This document shows, one piece after another, positions 49,545 through 62,935 of a stretch of DNA of 64,000 nt (its first letter is position 1; each line of letters begins with the position of its first letter). The position numbers were made by a program, and so were the translations under genes. The notes below the pieces were generated by a model. That model was given only the letters and a program-made list of their open reading frames with translations, did not search any database and was not told the origin of the DNA. The stretch lies in contig NC_068975.1 of assembly GCF_016808095.1 (NCBI RefSeq), positions 20,777,501-20,841,500 of the forward strand, read 5' to 3'. The DNA is from Vigna angularis (taxonomy: Eukaryota > Streptophyta > Magnoliopsida > Fabales > Fabaceae).

Positions 49545-52399
49545 ATGGATGGGAAAAGCTCTCTACAAATAACTAGAAGTGGTACGGGTGATTATGATGA
49601 TGATGGACATGCTAAAAGAACTGGTAAAGTTCTCTAGGACCCAAGCTAATCCATTTTGATGTATTCTTGAATTTGAATCTTAAATTTTAATCCTTCCATG
49701 TTCTGGCAGGGAATTTGAAGAGTGCTGTAGCTCATATCATTACTGCTGTTATTGGTTCTGGTGTTCTTTCTCTTGCATGGAGCACTTCTCAGTTAGGGTG
49801 GATTGGAGGGCCAATTGCCCTGCTTTGTTGTGCAATTGTCACCTATATTTCTTCATTCCTTCTGTCTGATTGCTACAGAACTCCTGATCCTGTAACTGGG
49901 AAAAGAAACTACTCTTACATGGATGCTGTTAGAACTTATCTTGGTAGTAACACATTGAACTCTTTCTCATGTGCTTCTACTATAATTCAAGTTAAAAATA
50001 GACAGATTGTAGATAGATAGATAGACTTTAAATGAACTGCAATGAAAACTGAAATGTCTAATTGTGTTTATTGTTATTCAGGTATTAAAAGAACATGGAT
50101 AGCTGGCTTCCTTCAATTTTTGACTTTATATGGGACTGGTATTGCATATGTTCTAACCACAGCAACATGTCTGGGGTACTTTCCTCATGAAATGAGAAAA
50201 CCAACTTTGTTTTTCTGCTGTAGCCATATAAGCCTATGAATCATGTCCATTCATTCTACTGCACAGGGCAATTCTGGAATCAAATTGTTTTCACAAGAAA
50301 GGGCATCAAGCTCCTTGTCATTTTGAGGGGAACATGTATATGGTGATGTTTGGAGTTGTTCAAATTGTAATGTCATTCATACCAGATCTCCATAACATGG
50401 AATGGGTTTCAGTTGTTGCCGCAATCATGTCCTTTACATACTCATTCATTGGACTAGGACTTGGCATAGCAACAGTCATAAGTAAGATTCATCTTCAATC
50501 AACTTTTGACAGTTTAATGTTCTTATTTTAGTTCAGATAGTTTTCTTTTTCTTCTTTCTCATTTCAAGTCTCCTGACAAGGAAAAAACTTTACAGTTCTC
50601 TAGATGTTGGTGCTATTGGAATTTCATCTCCATAACTTTGTATAATCTTTATTGGAAAACAACACTAATAACAACTAAGAAATTGTATTAAGCTTTGAAA
50701 GAAAACTATTAGTCCTAAATCCATATCATGCTATTGCTACATTGGTTCTTAGGATTTTGGTTACACCTTGCAGAAAATGGAAGAATTATGGGGAGTTTGT
50801 CAGGAATACCAACTGATACAGTTGCTGACAAATTTTGGGCAGTCTTCCAAGCACTGGGTGACATTGCCTTTGCCTATCCATACTCAATTCTCCTTCTTGA
50901 GATTCAGGTACCTTATTATTTCATGCATCTTCAAATTGGGTGTGTTGAGGGTTACATAAGATAAAAAGATTATAATTTATAGCCGAAACAAGGTTTTGAA
51001 TTTGTATTTTTTTGACTGAAGGACACTTTAGAGTCTCCTCCACCAGAAAACCAGACTATGAAAAAGGCCTCAATGGTTGCAATCTTCATTACAACATTCT
51101 TCTACCTGTGCTGTGGATGCTTTGGATATGCAGCTTTTGGAAATCACACACCAGGAAATCTCTTGACAGGCCTTTTGAACGGGTCTGGATTTTATGAGCC
51201 TTTCTGGCTTGTTGACCTTGCTAATGTTTGCATCATTATTCATTTGATTGGAGGATATCAGGTAATACTAACGTTCCATATCAAAAACAAAATGTCACAG
51301 AAACAACATATTCCTTCTTATTCATTGCACATGAGATGATCTTTCTGTGTTTGCCTAATGTCCAAAAAGCATTAAAGATTCACAATTCCAACAGTGTAAT
51401 AAGAAAAGCACAAACAAACAAATAACATCCGAAGGGACAAGTCATCTGACATAAACATGTGCTCCTTTACAGAAACCAATCCATGCTATGCTTTTTAACT
51501 TCATCTGTAACCATACAAAACTGTGTTTGGATTTTAACTTATTTTAATCCGTCACTGAATTGAAATATTTTTCCCTTTGTCTGTTTGTATATGACCTATT
51601 CTGAATAAAGGTGATACAATTAAACTACTGATAAAAAAACATTTTTTTTCGAGACTTGCAATTTGATTTGTTTATACATTCAAGCTTTCAAGTATAAAGA
51701 ATAAATAATAGTTCTGTTTAAATCAAATCATTCATTATCTTCCATCATTCCAACCATGATCTTGCATCTTTAAAATCATAAAACATACAACAGAAACGTG
51801 AATCCACCATATAGTGAGTGAGATAAACCTGCAAAACAGTGTAACTCTCCAATAGAGAGAATAAATCCACTTTCTTTTCTTACTTCACCTTTTCTAAATT
51901 CAAAAAGAGTGAAAGTCTTCAATTCAAAGCTTTGGTATCAACATATATTATATTCTTTCATGTCACCCAACTCATCATGTGTGTGCTTTCTTCTCAGGTT
52001 TACAGTCAACCTATATTCAGTACTGCTGATAGATGGGCTTCAAGAAGATTCCCCAACAGTGGGTTTGTGAACAATTTCTACAAAGTGAAACTGCCTTTAG
52101 TTCCTGGTTTTCAGCTAAACCTTTTCAGGTTCTGTTTTAGAACAGCCTATGTGATTACAACAGTTGGTGTTGCAATCTTGTTTCCTTACTTCAACGCAAT
52201 TCTAGGAGTGTTAGGAGCCATAAACTTCTGGCCATTGGCTATATACTTCCCTGTAGAGATGTACTTTGTGCAGCACAAAGTTCCAGCTTGGAGTAGAAAA
52301 TGGATTGTTCTAAGAACATTCAGCTTTGCATGTTTTCTTGTCAGTGTAATGGGGTTAATTGGGTCAGTTGTTGGCATTGTAAAAGAAAAATTGAGCTGA
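49545..52399 (+). CDS. Amino acid permease, AAP family (AAAP superfamily)
   Basis: Seven coding exons: 49545-49623, 49710-49943, 50082-50175, 50267-50481, 50774-50907, 51022-51261 and 51998-52399. Borders are GT-AG and phases agree, giving 465 aa and TGA. AAPs are plasma-membrane H+/amino acid symporters with 10-11 membrane helices. The family signature is clear: AHIITAVIGSGVLSLAW (first helix, about residue 32), DCYRTPDPVTGKRNYSYMDAV, GVVQIVMSFIPDLHNM, FQALGDIAFAYPYSILLLEIQ, FYLCCGCFGYAAFGN and FWPLAIYFPVEMYFVQ near the C terminus. The protein is slightly shorter than most AAPs (475-490 aa), mainly at the N terminus. Oddities: a few extra residues after LLTG, and K instead of E before NGRIMG at the exon 4/5 join. 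Intron 6 (736 bp) is the longest. No disabling change was seen. Confidence 0.93.
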
Positions 52400-52564
52400 A
52401 AATTTCAGTCACTCTCTTTAGTACAATGCTTACTATATTTGAGTTCATAGATTGGTGATGCTTTTCTAATATTTCATGTAAAAAGGTTTAAAGTTGATGA
52501 TGATGGTAGTGTTATTCAGAGATATAGATAGAGAATGAGCAATTGTGGGCAATGTGTGAAAGTG

Positions 52565-52570
52565 AATAAA
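52565..52570 (+). terminator. Poly(A) signal of the permease gene
   Basis: AATAAA about 165 bp after the stop codon, followed by a GT-rich stretch. T-rich sequence precedes it, as in plant 3' ends. Confidence 0.6.
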
Positions 52571-55500
52571 GTGGTACTACTCATTGGAATAATACATGTT
52601 TTGTTGATGCAGAACTCCCTTTTTAGGATAGTTCTAACAAATTTGTACTTTGATGTTAATGTACTTGTACTTCAAGAAAAAGATTATATTAATTCATGAC
52701 TTAATTATTACTAATTTTATGTGTTCCTATCTCAATTATTGCAGTACTCTTTATGAAAATTTAAAATTTTGTCAAGATTTTGTTTTAAATGATTCTAAAA
52801 AATAAACATGTCATTGATTTTTGTAGTATTTTATTGAAAAATGCATCCAATTTTTTTATTTATTGATAGAATAAATGTATTCCCTTAATGATACATACAA
52901 ATTAAACTTAAAATAGATCTAAATATATCTAATGCTCTTAAAATTATTAAATTTTGATTGTTGTTCTTATAAAAAAATTTAGTTTTATAAAATTTTGAAA
53001 ACACTATTTTCAATATGTATTTACTTTTTCTAAACAAATTTTATTTAATTCTTATATTTCTAAATTTTCATTTTTTAAATTTCTAATATTTATTTAGAAT
53101 AAATTAATGACATTTATTTCAAGAACCTTAAAGATTCTTTCTTGTTAACACATATCAACTTATTACAATATTAATATGGGTAACTTTAAATGATTGTCTA
53201 GTTTTTTTATTCACGTATAACTTAAATATTTAATTGTTGTTGTATAATATTAATACTAAAAAAGTTCACTTTTGAATAAATAAATAAAAACGCCTTTTTA
53301 CAAATATTAAAATCAGGACTTATTATTTTATAAAAATTAAAAAACACATTTAAATACAAATATATTTATAGTGTGGTTTTCATATATAAAAATTGAATGC
53401 AACTTTATGAAAATACCTTTGTATGATTTTTTTCATGCTTAAACTTTATCTTTATTATTACTCTTTTTAACTATTAATATTTTTAAGATGTCTCAGTGAT
53501 TTTTCACCAAATCTATTTTAATTTGTTTTTGAAATTATGTTTTTAGATTGATTTTTAAAAAACATTATATTCAAGATTAAATCGTGTTTTATTGGTACGA
53601 TTTTTTTGTGAAGAAGTAATCACCATCTTTAATGATTTTTGACATGTGAAGCTAAAATAGTTAGAACACAGGACTCTTTCTGTATAATTGTTGAAATCTT
53701 GGGAATGAAAAATAACTTCCATTAATGTAATTAATCATGCATTAATCAAAGTGGTAGAAGGTTTGGATGACTTTTACTCAAATTAAAGTTGTGCTTGGGT
53801 TAAGCAACTTCTTCCAAAAGCAAACTTCTAAAGTCATACAAAAATTGAACAACATCTTTAAGAAAATAAATTATACAAAAATCATGCAATTATTTACTTC
53901 TTCAAAACTATTAAGATACAAATTTATTTATATGAAATAAAATAACTAAATTTAGAATATAAAAGAATTGAAAAAATTGATCTAGTATATGGACTTTACT
54001 ATAATCAATAAATAAATAAATAATAAAGAAGTTGTACTTTACACATAGAAGTTCAACTTTTTCAATTTTTTTATATTGCAAATTATTTATTTTATTTTAT
54101 ATAATTTTTTTTCCTTAATAATAGCATGATTTTTTTTTCAATTCATCTCATGTTATTTTATATTTTTTACATAAATATATTTTTATTTATATTATTTTTA
54201 ATTTGATTAATTAGTTTTTAAATTCTTTTATGTCTTGTTTTATATAATTATATATTTAAGTTTTGAGATATTTGTTTTATTAATTTAAAGTTTTTTAATA
54301 ATATTTAATATTTTAATTTTTTTAATAAATTATGAAGAATTTAAATATTTTAAAGCTTTATATAATTTTTACTTTTACTTTGAGATATTTTTTAATATTT
54401 TTATTAATAAATTCTTTTGACCTTTTTAAGGTTTTGTTCTCTAAACCTTTATTGAAAATATTTCCTATTTCAATTTTTTTAAATAATTTGGCTATTATAT
54501 TTTATATATATTCTTATTTATTATATATATATATATATATATATACGAATATTTTTTTAAAATTTATTATATTCGTATTTAAGAAAAAATATTTAAAAAA
54601 TTTATTTATATAAAATAAAATAAATAAATTTATAATAAAAAAATAAAAAAGTTGAAATTGTATGTCTCAACTATAACTTCTTTATTATTTATTTATTTAT
54701 TATTTTTTAAAGTCGTATTTGAGACACCACTTTAAAATTTTCAATTCTTTTATATTTTAAATTATGTATTATTTAATATAAGCCAAAAAGTTGTTAAAGT
54801 TGTGTACAACGTGTAATTCATTTTATTCATATTTTTTTATATAAGTATGACTTTAGTTTAAGTAAAAGTCAAACTTTAATTAAGTGTATTATTAATTACA
54901 TTTAATTTTAATGAGTTATTTTTTAAACCTATGACTTTAGCTTTTGCAAATAATTCATTCTTTGCTCCAATGATATAAACTACACAGGTCAAAAATCATT
55001 AAAGGTAACCACAACTTATTACCAATTACACACGACTTAGTCCTAAACGTAATTTTTTTAAAACCTATTCATAAAAGTAATTTCAAAAGCAACTTAATCC
55101 CATATAGATAGCAAACTACACAGGTTTTATCTTCAAAGTACAGCTAATTAGTTTAAAACAAGCAGTTTTAAAATTTAAAAGGGTTGATATACTATTATTT
55201 TATAAAATCATATAACATTGCATACTTATTTATATAATAAAGATATAATTAATTACTTAATTATTCCGTATAATTATTCAAATATAGGTACCTAATGCAA
55301 ATTTATGCTATACCTTCTGAATAAAACATAACATATTTTTAAATAAGTTAACTTTTTTGTAGGTGAGATTAATAAATTTATAATTTAAAATATTATAATA
55401 ATATTGATAAGACGTGTTAATTATATTTAGTTAAATAATTGAACCCGACAGAACTAACTTTCTTAATAATTTAAAGCCCAACTTAACATTATTTTTTAAT

Positions 55501-55815
55501 TATAAACTGCCTAACTTAACATATATTAAGTTATCAATTCCTATAGATCGACCTAATTATTCTCATTATCCTACTCATAAAAAATTATCATTTTTAAACA
55601 AAATTATCAGATTACAATACATCTCTTATGTTGTTTTTTAATGTTTATCAATTTTTTTCTCATACAAAAACACAATGTAATGTTTTCTAAGTCATTAAAA
55701 AAAACCATTAAAAACAACCAAAATACTGTAATTCAAAAGAGTTAATTACTTATTTGACATATGGTGGAACTTATGTATCACTTTCGAGTATAATTACATA
55801 AGAAAATTGCTTTTT

Positions 55816-55817
<2 letters not shown>

Positions 55818-55869
<52 letters not shown>
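55818..55869. repeat. (AT)n microsatellite
   Basis: About 50 bp of alternating AT. Confidence 0.95.
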
Positions 55870-55873
<4 letters not shown>

Positions 55874-56188
55874 TGTGGGCTCAATAAGCATTATTTAATA
55901 ATTATATATTTTTTTAACCATACATATTCTAGTCATTTATGACTAAAGAGCATTACTTGTATAAATAACCATTATTTAATATTAGACACTCGTAAAAGTA
56001 TTGGAATAAGAATAATTTATAATATAAGCATAAAAAATATATTATCATAGTAAATACGAATTAGATTAAAACTTGGTGGGTTTCTCACGATTTTTGTGTT
56101 TAATGTTTTCAATGTGAAGATATTATATTCTTAACTTGAGAATAATAAATTAAATATCTCCTATCTACCGAAAACAATACCAACCAAT

Positions 56189-56189
<1 letters not shown>

Positions 56190-56268
<79 letters not shown>
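56190..56268. repeat. (AT)n microsatellite
   Basis: About 78 bp of alternating AT. Confidence 0.95.
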
Positions 56269-56271
<3 letters not shown>

Positions 56272-56472
56272 GCGAACAAACATAAGGTTTCTAAAAACAA
56301 TTTAATGAGGTTGAATTAAATTTGAAAATCACTACTTTAATATTTAATAAGTAATGATCATGTACTACTTGATTTAATAATAATAGACACAATTTAAAAA
56401 AATAAATAAAAGAATTTAATATTACATAAACTTGTTTCAAATTTAAATTTTTAAATAAGTGATAAAATTAAG

Positions 56473-56475
<3 letters not shown>

Positions 56476-56510
<35 letters not shown>
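56476..56510. repeat. (AT)n microsatellite
   Basis: About 35 bp of alternating AT. Confidence 0.9.
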
Positions 56511-56514
<4 letters not shown>

Positions 56515-58642
56515 TATAAATTATCCTGTTTTAAATGATTAGAATATTTTTAGTTTACATGGTACTCTATTTTAATATTTATGTAATTAAACATTTTATT
56601 ATTATTTAACATAGTTTTAAAAAATCTAAGATTACCTAACTTAAGTATTTCAAGCTAAACCATAAATCCACATGTAGGACCTAATCTATCTCCATCCATA
56701 TATAGTTCTCACAATCCCCAACTCTTAAAGTATTACTTTTTTTAAGGAAAAAGTTTCATTTTCTTTCTACAATATTCTCATCGCAAGATTTATTCCATTT
56801 TTTATTATTGATAGTTTGAATTATTCGTTGTTCAACTAGCAAAAGCAATGGCTAAGATTTGAGGAAGAAAGAAAATCCCAGACACGACCATTGAATTCAT
56901 TTTTGGGAAGAAAAAAAAACGTATGTGAAGTAAATGTTGGAACTAGAAACATGAATGGACCGTGATATAAAATAGTTCACAGATAGTGGGAGGGGATGAA
57001 ACACGATTCCATTGATATTAAGGTTCGTGTACGAAACAAATGGATGTCTTTTGGTACGATTGTTTTTCCTTTTCTTTATAAAAAAGAGTGGGACCATTTT
57101 TAAAAATTATTAAAATATGTAAGATTTTTAATATCTATAAAGAATGAATAAGAAAATTGGTGATTACAACGAACGGAATTTTATGTTGTAATTTTCAATT
57201 TAAATTAACAAAACCGTGTGTTAAAACACCACTTTTTTATTTTAGTTTACTAGGTTCATAAAAATGGTTGTTTACTTTTTATTTTTATTTTTTATTTTTA
57301 AAAAGAAAACCGTGTTATTATAATTATTTTTAACAAAACAAAATTATGTTACAATCTCAACTTCCATCAAATATTAAAAAATTATTATTATTATAAATAA
57401 TTTTTATCAGATGTAATTAAATTATAATATATAAATATGTGTATTTCATTGTTACGCGATCTGTCAAATTAATTGTGTTACATTTATTAAGTTTATCTTG
57501 TTTTCATACTCAAGATGTATAATCTTTAATGTGAAAGAATATTTTGAAAATCTTATATATCAAATTATAACATTCATGTAGTTGTAAATTTCACTTTACA
57601 AACTAGTTTTATAAGGTTAAGTAATACACAAATTTTACTTTTTTAAGATGGTATTATATCATATATTATTTTAGTTTTATCGTATCACCCATTGCCGGGT
57701 TTAGGTTTCCTCCAATCCCATACTTAAGATGTCCAATTCTTGGCATGAGGAGATAAGTTAAAGATTTTAAAATAACTAGAAATATAACTAAATTATAATG
57801 TATAAATAGATACAAATCTTACTTTACGAAACTAACTTTGTAAAGTTAAGGTATATTTTAAGTTTCATTCTAGAAACATTATATTCATATCATTAACATA
57901 CATAACATGTTGGAATCATTAACTTTTCATGTCAAGATATAATGATTTGATATACAAACTTCTTTCACTTTATCACCACCTCATCAGGAAGACATAAAAT
58001 ATTTTCTTTCCTTAATGAGTTTTATGTTTAATATTATGACCATTAGGTATTAGGTATCTTTTACTCCATACCCATAAAGGTCACAACACACTCATAAAGG
58101 ACAATAAAATCATAATGTTGTTTGAGTAATTTATCTCTCTTGAGTAACCTTATTTTTTTTTATACAAAATAAGACTTATTTGCTTGAGCAATAACAACTT
58201 TAAAATATAGAAAATAGATATAACATATTTATCTTAATTAAGCAAACTCTCATTCTCAAACATCCATTTTAAGAGAAAATTGTGTTGGGTGAGTCTCTAC
58301 CTCACGTAGCACTTAAGCACATATTGTTTGAATGTCATTCCACACACACATGCGTGTAATGTGTGTGGATGTGTATGTGAAATTTTTCTTAGATGTTGTT
58401 CAAAATATAATTTATTTCCTCTTTATAGGAAATTTAAACATACATAAATCATTACATGTCAAAGCAACACAAACTATACAAACTCGGTAAGTTAGTATTA
58501 TTTTAAAAGTATAACACATTTATAATTCAAAATGCACATCAAACATTTTCACATCCCATCAATTGTTTAATTAATATCATTCAATAATCAAAATCATATG
58601 ATCATCAATAATAACTAACACAAATTCTAAAATACTAGTGCA

Positions 58643-59382
58643 TAGGGGTGGCAAAACAGACCAATTCGTCCTATTTTGGCTCAGATAGTTTTTGACCCGT
58701 TGAAAATTGGCCAGGACGGACCAACCCGTTTATACAATACGATTTAGAAAATGCAACTCGTCCTATGTCGTGACAAGCTAACAAACCAACCCAATGACCT
58801 ATCCTTTTTTTTAAAGAAAAAATTGTGATTTTTTTAAACTTGATTATCTTTGGCTACCTACTAAATTTTGATTAGAAGAGAAAAGATAAAGAGTTGTACA
58901 CTACATTAGTGTATGGAGATAAAAATCACATATTCATTGGTGAAAATCAACTCTTAAGAATTTTGGTTTCAAGAGTTTTTATGCTCTCAATCACTCCAAC
59001 ATAGCTTAATGCTTAAGTTGAAAGGGCATGACCTAAATTTTAAAGAAATCAAATTTAAAAACCAACGGTAGGGACACATTATGATTGGATGCATTATACA
59101 TCTCATTAGGGCCAAGACATAAAATTGTATTATTATTTTATCTCTTTGTTATCACTTTCATTATTCATGTTAACTAATAATAAAGTTGAAAAAGGAAAAA
59201 ACAAAAAACATTGTTACAAGCCATAAGTCAGCTTGTTTTACTTGATATGCAACCCAATAGGTTGACACGTCAAACAATTCGAGTTAATACGAGTTGACAA
59301 ATTAAAAATCTTGGTCTGATCCAACTTTTTCTCCACAGGCTAATAGGCTGACCATTGGGCCTAGCCCATTTTTTCACCCCTA
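58643..59382. mobile_element. Non-autonomous hAT-like element
   Basis: The 740-bp segment starts TAGGGGTGGCAAAA and ends TTTTTTCACCCCTA, a short inverted repeat of the hAT type. The flanking octamers CTAGTGCA and CGCATGCA agree at five of eight positions, consistent with a decayed 8-bp duplication. Near the ends are the CCAACCCG and GGCCTAGCCC words usual in these elements. No transposase reading frame is present. Confidence 0.65.
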
Positions 59383-59390
59383 CGCATGCA

Positions 59391-60557
59391 TAAAATTAGA
59401 CTCAGAGATTATGAACCTGTTATACTATCTCAAATTATACAAAGCTACATCTCAAGAAACAAAGTCCTCCTCATACGACATGATAAAGTCCTTATTAACT
59501 ATCAGACACAATTCTTTTTCACACTACAATCTAGGTCACAAGAACATCAATCAACTATCACCACCTAATATTTTTCTCTACATGAGTCTGGTAATAATAG
59601 AGTCAGAATAACATCTTTTCGGAATCTTCATTGAATACACAACTTTTAACCTCTCAATATAGTATTTCCTCCTTAGAAATAACTTCATTCACATCATAAT
59701 AAATTATGGGTACATTGCTTTACTTGGCCACACACACTCACACAAAAAGCAGTAGATCATGGTTTGGCTCTACTCAATCTTACATACACAAATAATATAT
59801 TATAGGAACATCTCCCTTATTATATTATGCCTCATACATCATTGTCAATCATACATATATTCTTATATTAGTTAATTCATCAAACTCATTTTTAAATTAA
59901 TTTCATTGATTTTACTCCTCAACGTATCCCTTCTCACTAAGTGGCCTCACCTACTCGTCCAACAAGGTAGACTTTGAGTGTTTTAAAATTGTGGCTCGCT
60001 CAATGTTCATTTTCACTCACTTAACGAAACACCTTTGAATGTATACTTGTCTAACAAAACTTGACTCACTTAGCAAGTAATCCCCTTTGGGTTATCTAAA
60101 TTTTTATTAAAAGAATTTTATTTAGATAAGGGATTAACTCATACAACGACCAAGTATTGAAAGCTCTTACCAAATTAATTCACTTTGCAACCAAGCCACT
60201 CTGAGCTCAGGTTTTTAATAAAATGAATTTTGCTTAGCTTACAATTTACACGCCTAATTTCAAAAGGTTGACCTACCTTGCCTAATGAGTAAAACAATTT
60301 AAGCTCTCTACATTTTAAAAACATGAACTTCACTAAACGAGATAATAGTTTGTCCAATAAGTGTCCATAATTTAGAAAAATTTACAAATGTATCACATCA
60401 CCAACCTTGTTTTAACCAAAAGCTTTTACTTCCTTCACATGCCAAAAGTATTATATTTAATTCAAAAGTTACTTCAAATAGAACCAAATGACTAAATTGA
60501 TATATCAAAATTATTTAACAACTTATTCAACACAAAACCTCTTGATCAATCCTTTTT
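59391..60557. other. Intergenic DNA with gypsy LTR-like relic
   Basis: At 59.94-60.1 kb words such as CGTCCAACAAGGTAG, CACTTAACGAAAC and CTCACTTAGCAAG resemble legume gypsy LTRs. The short ORFs have no recognisable domain. Confidence 0.4.
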
Positions 60558-60900
60558 CACTACAAGAATTTTCATAATTACAAATAAAATTTTACTAACG
60601 AAAATAAATTTGTTTATAAAACCAAATTTATCATAAATTTTACCAACCTATTTAGAAATTTCAACTATCAACAAAAATGTCCATCAATAAATAATTTATT
60701 GATAACATTGGTAAATTAAAATTTGTATAATATTTCCAATGATAATTTATAATTTTTATTATTAATAAAATTTTCTATTTGTAAATTTTATCAATAAAAT
60801 AACATCAAATTTCTGAATGTTTTGACTTATTTATATAAAATTCATTAAAAAAATGTCAAATTTCTCATTAATTTAACGATTATTTTTTATAAATTAAGTA
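60558..60900. mobile_element. Isolated CACTA-type terminus
   Basis: CACTACAAGAATTTTCATAA at 60558 is a typical CACTA end and differs from the large element after the eleventh base. It is followed by about 250 bp of direct and inverted AAATTTTA(C)CAA / TTTATNAATA words that look subterminal. No second terminus (CTTGTAGTG) was found in the remaining window, so the element is truncated or extends outside. Confidence 0.55.
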
Positions 60901-62935
60901 GAGATAGATGATAAAAAAGAGAAAAAGGAGGAAAAACGTGAAGAGGAATAGAAAGAGAAAAACTCAGTTAATGATGATGGCGATGGTGGAGATATGACGA
61001 CGAGTGACATTGCAACAATAGACCATAATAGAAGAAAAAAAAATACATAAAAAAAATGCTCATAATTAAGTAACACGTGAACAAAGAGAATTTTTTTCTT
61101 TTTTACGTGTCAATATATATTTTGGAGGGATAATTCTAAATTCTTTCATTATTTTCTATTTTTAATTGTAAGGATGGAATGTGTTTTATATTATAAAATA
61201 TTGAATATGTTTACTTTTTATTCATTTTTATTAAATTTTCGGTTAGAATGCGAAAATAACTATTTTAATGTTGATTATTCATGATAAAATTTGTCTTTTT
61301 CAATTTTAACCGGATATATCTTTTTGTTCCTATATATTAATCATTAAAAAAGATAAATTAAACAATTAGATTCTGTTAAGTGTGGTCAGAATAAAGAACT
61401 TAAAATAAATTATCCCGTGTTTATTTTAATTTTTTAATTAGTGACAAAAGACAAAAACAAGTTTATCTTGTATTGTTCCTTGAGGAAAAAGTTATCACAA
61501 GATATAATTAATTATTGCACTTCACATCATACTATTGCAATTAATTTCTTGTTTTACTAATAATAATACTGAAGCATGTTAGGCTAACGTGATGATATCT
61601 GCATAGCAATAATTTACTGCTATTATTGATGATATATTGCGATGACAGTATCATAATAATAATAGTAATAAAGCACTGAGTTTTTCAATATAAGTGTTTC
61701 TATTTGTTTTTTTTTTTTCATTTCTAATTGTGTTATTAGTATGTTACTGTTGTGACTACTAGTACGATTATCGTTGTGTAATAACAACAATAATAATGCA
61801 TTATCGATATTATCTCATGTTAACAGATGTCTAATCCTCATTTTAGTGATAAGACTTTTAATTGGAATTTAACTCCTTGTAAAACTTGTACTGTGTAAGT
61901 TAGGTGAAACTTAATTTTGCAATTTGAGATACAAATTTATTTACATTAAATTGATATTTTGATTCGAATGAATGAAGTTTATTTAATGTGATTTTTTTTT
62001 CAATTTTCTTGTCTTCAATTTAGATTTTATTTTATTCAAAAGAATTCAATGTGATTCTTTTTAAATGGATATTAACATCTTTTAAAAGCTGATTATGTGT
62101 TAGTATTTTGATATATTTTTTTTAGTTTTGTTTCTAAATTTCTTTTAGTGTTTCAACATTTGTCAGTTGTCACCCAAACTTTTGTCTTCGTCAAAACAAA
62201 TGCTTCTAGTGTGGCCATGTGAGAAGGGGAAGGGAATTTGAATTGGATTTTGCGATGTAAAGAGGAAGTCCCATTGCAAGAGGAACTCACACCCTTAATG
62301 CAAAACTTAATCATCTCCAATCTAATCATACCTTCAACATCAGAAACTTTCATACCACCATTAACCCTAACATCGTGCAATAACATGAACACCAATAACA
62401 ACCAATTAATGCAACAACCACATGAACACCAATAGCAGGAGGTCTTTATTAAAGACTCTAGAAGTGAAATATTAACCTCATGTGTAGTAGTAGGTTAATT
62501 TACCCTTATTTATAACTCTGTAAAGTATAAATATTATCATGAGTGTATATTTTTATTAACGTCTATGTCAAAGTATCGTATCCAAATAATTGAGTCTAGA
62601 ATCAAATAATTGTATGTTTTTATGAGTTATAGAATATTTCAATGTTGAATTAATATGTGATATATTAAATTTCATGTTCAATGTTGAATTAATATAATTA
62701 TTATTAGGTTTATTTTATTTTATAACTATAATAACAATATATCTATAAGTGATGATAAACATAAAATTTAACTTGTTTTTTTTATTAATTTTATAACATC
62801 TTACTTTAAAGAGATTACCGTATTCAAAATTTTAGTGTTCAAAATATTCCTTAGTTATATACTCCAAATATTTTTGAATCAGGTTGAATACGTAACCTTT
62901 TTATCCTTTTAATATGGAAAAATATGGGTTAAATA
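60901..62935. other. AT-rich intergenic DNA
   Basis: No supportable gene. The stretch 62153-62440 has a higher G+C content and an 82-codon minus-strand frame (LLHDVRVNGGMKVSDVEGM) that I do not recognise. It may be an old gene or transposon fragment. Confidence 0.4.

Larger units (their letters stand above)
52600..58642. other. Long AT-rich intergenic region
   Basis: No gene could be supported in 6 kb. It consists of A/T runs, (AT)n tracts at 54523-54545, 55818-55869, 56190-56268 and 56476-56510, and decayed copies of the 37.6-kb legume repeat near 57.6-57.8 kb. A short GC-richer patch at 56.85-57.1 kb has a 66-aa minus frame of no recognised family. Confidence 0.5.

Noticed and set aside
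62153..62401. 82-aa minus-strand frame as a gene
   Set aside because: No recognisable domain, no splice partners and no promoter signals; left as part of the intergenic description.
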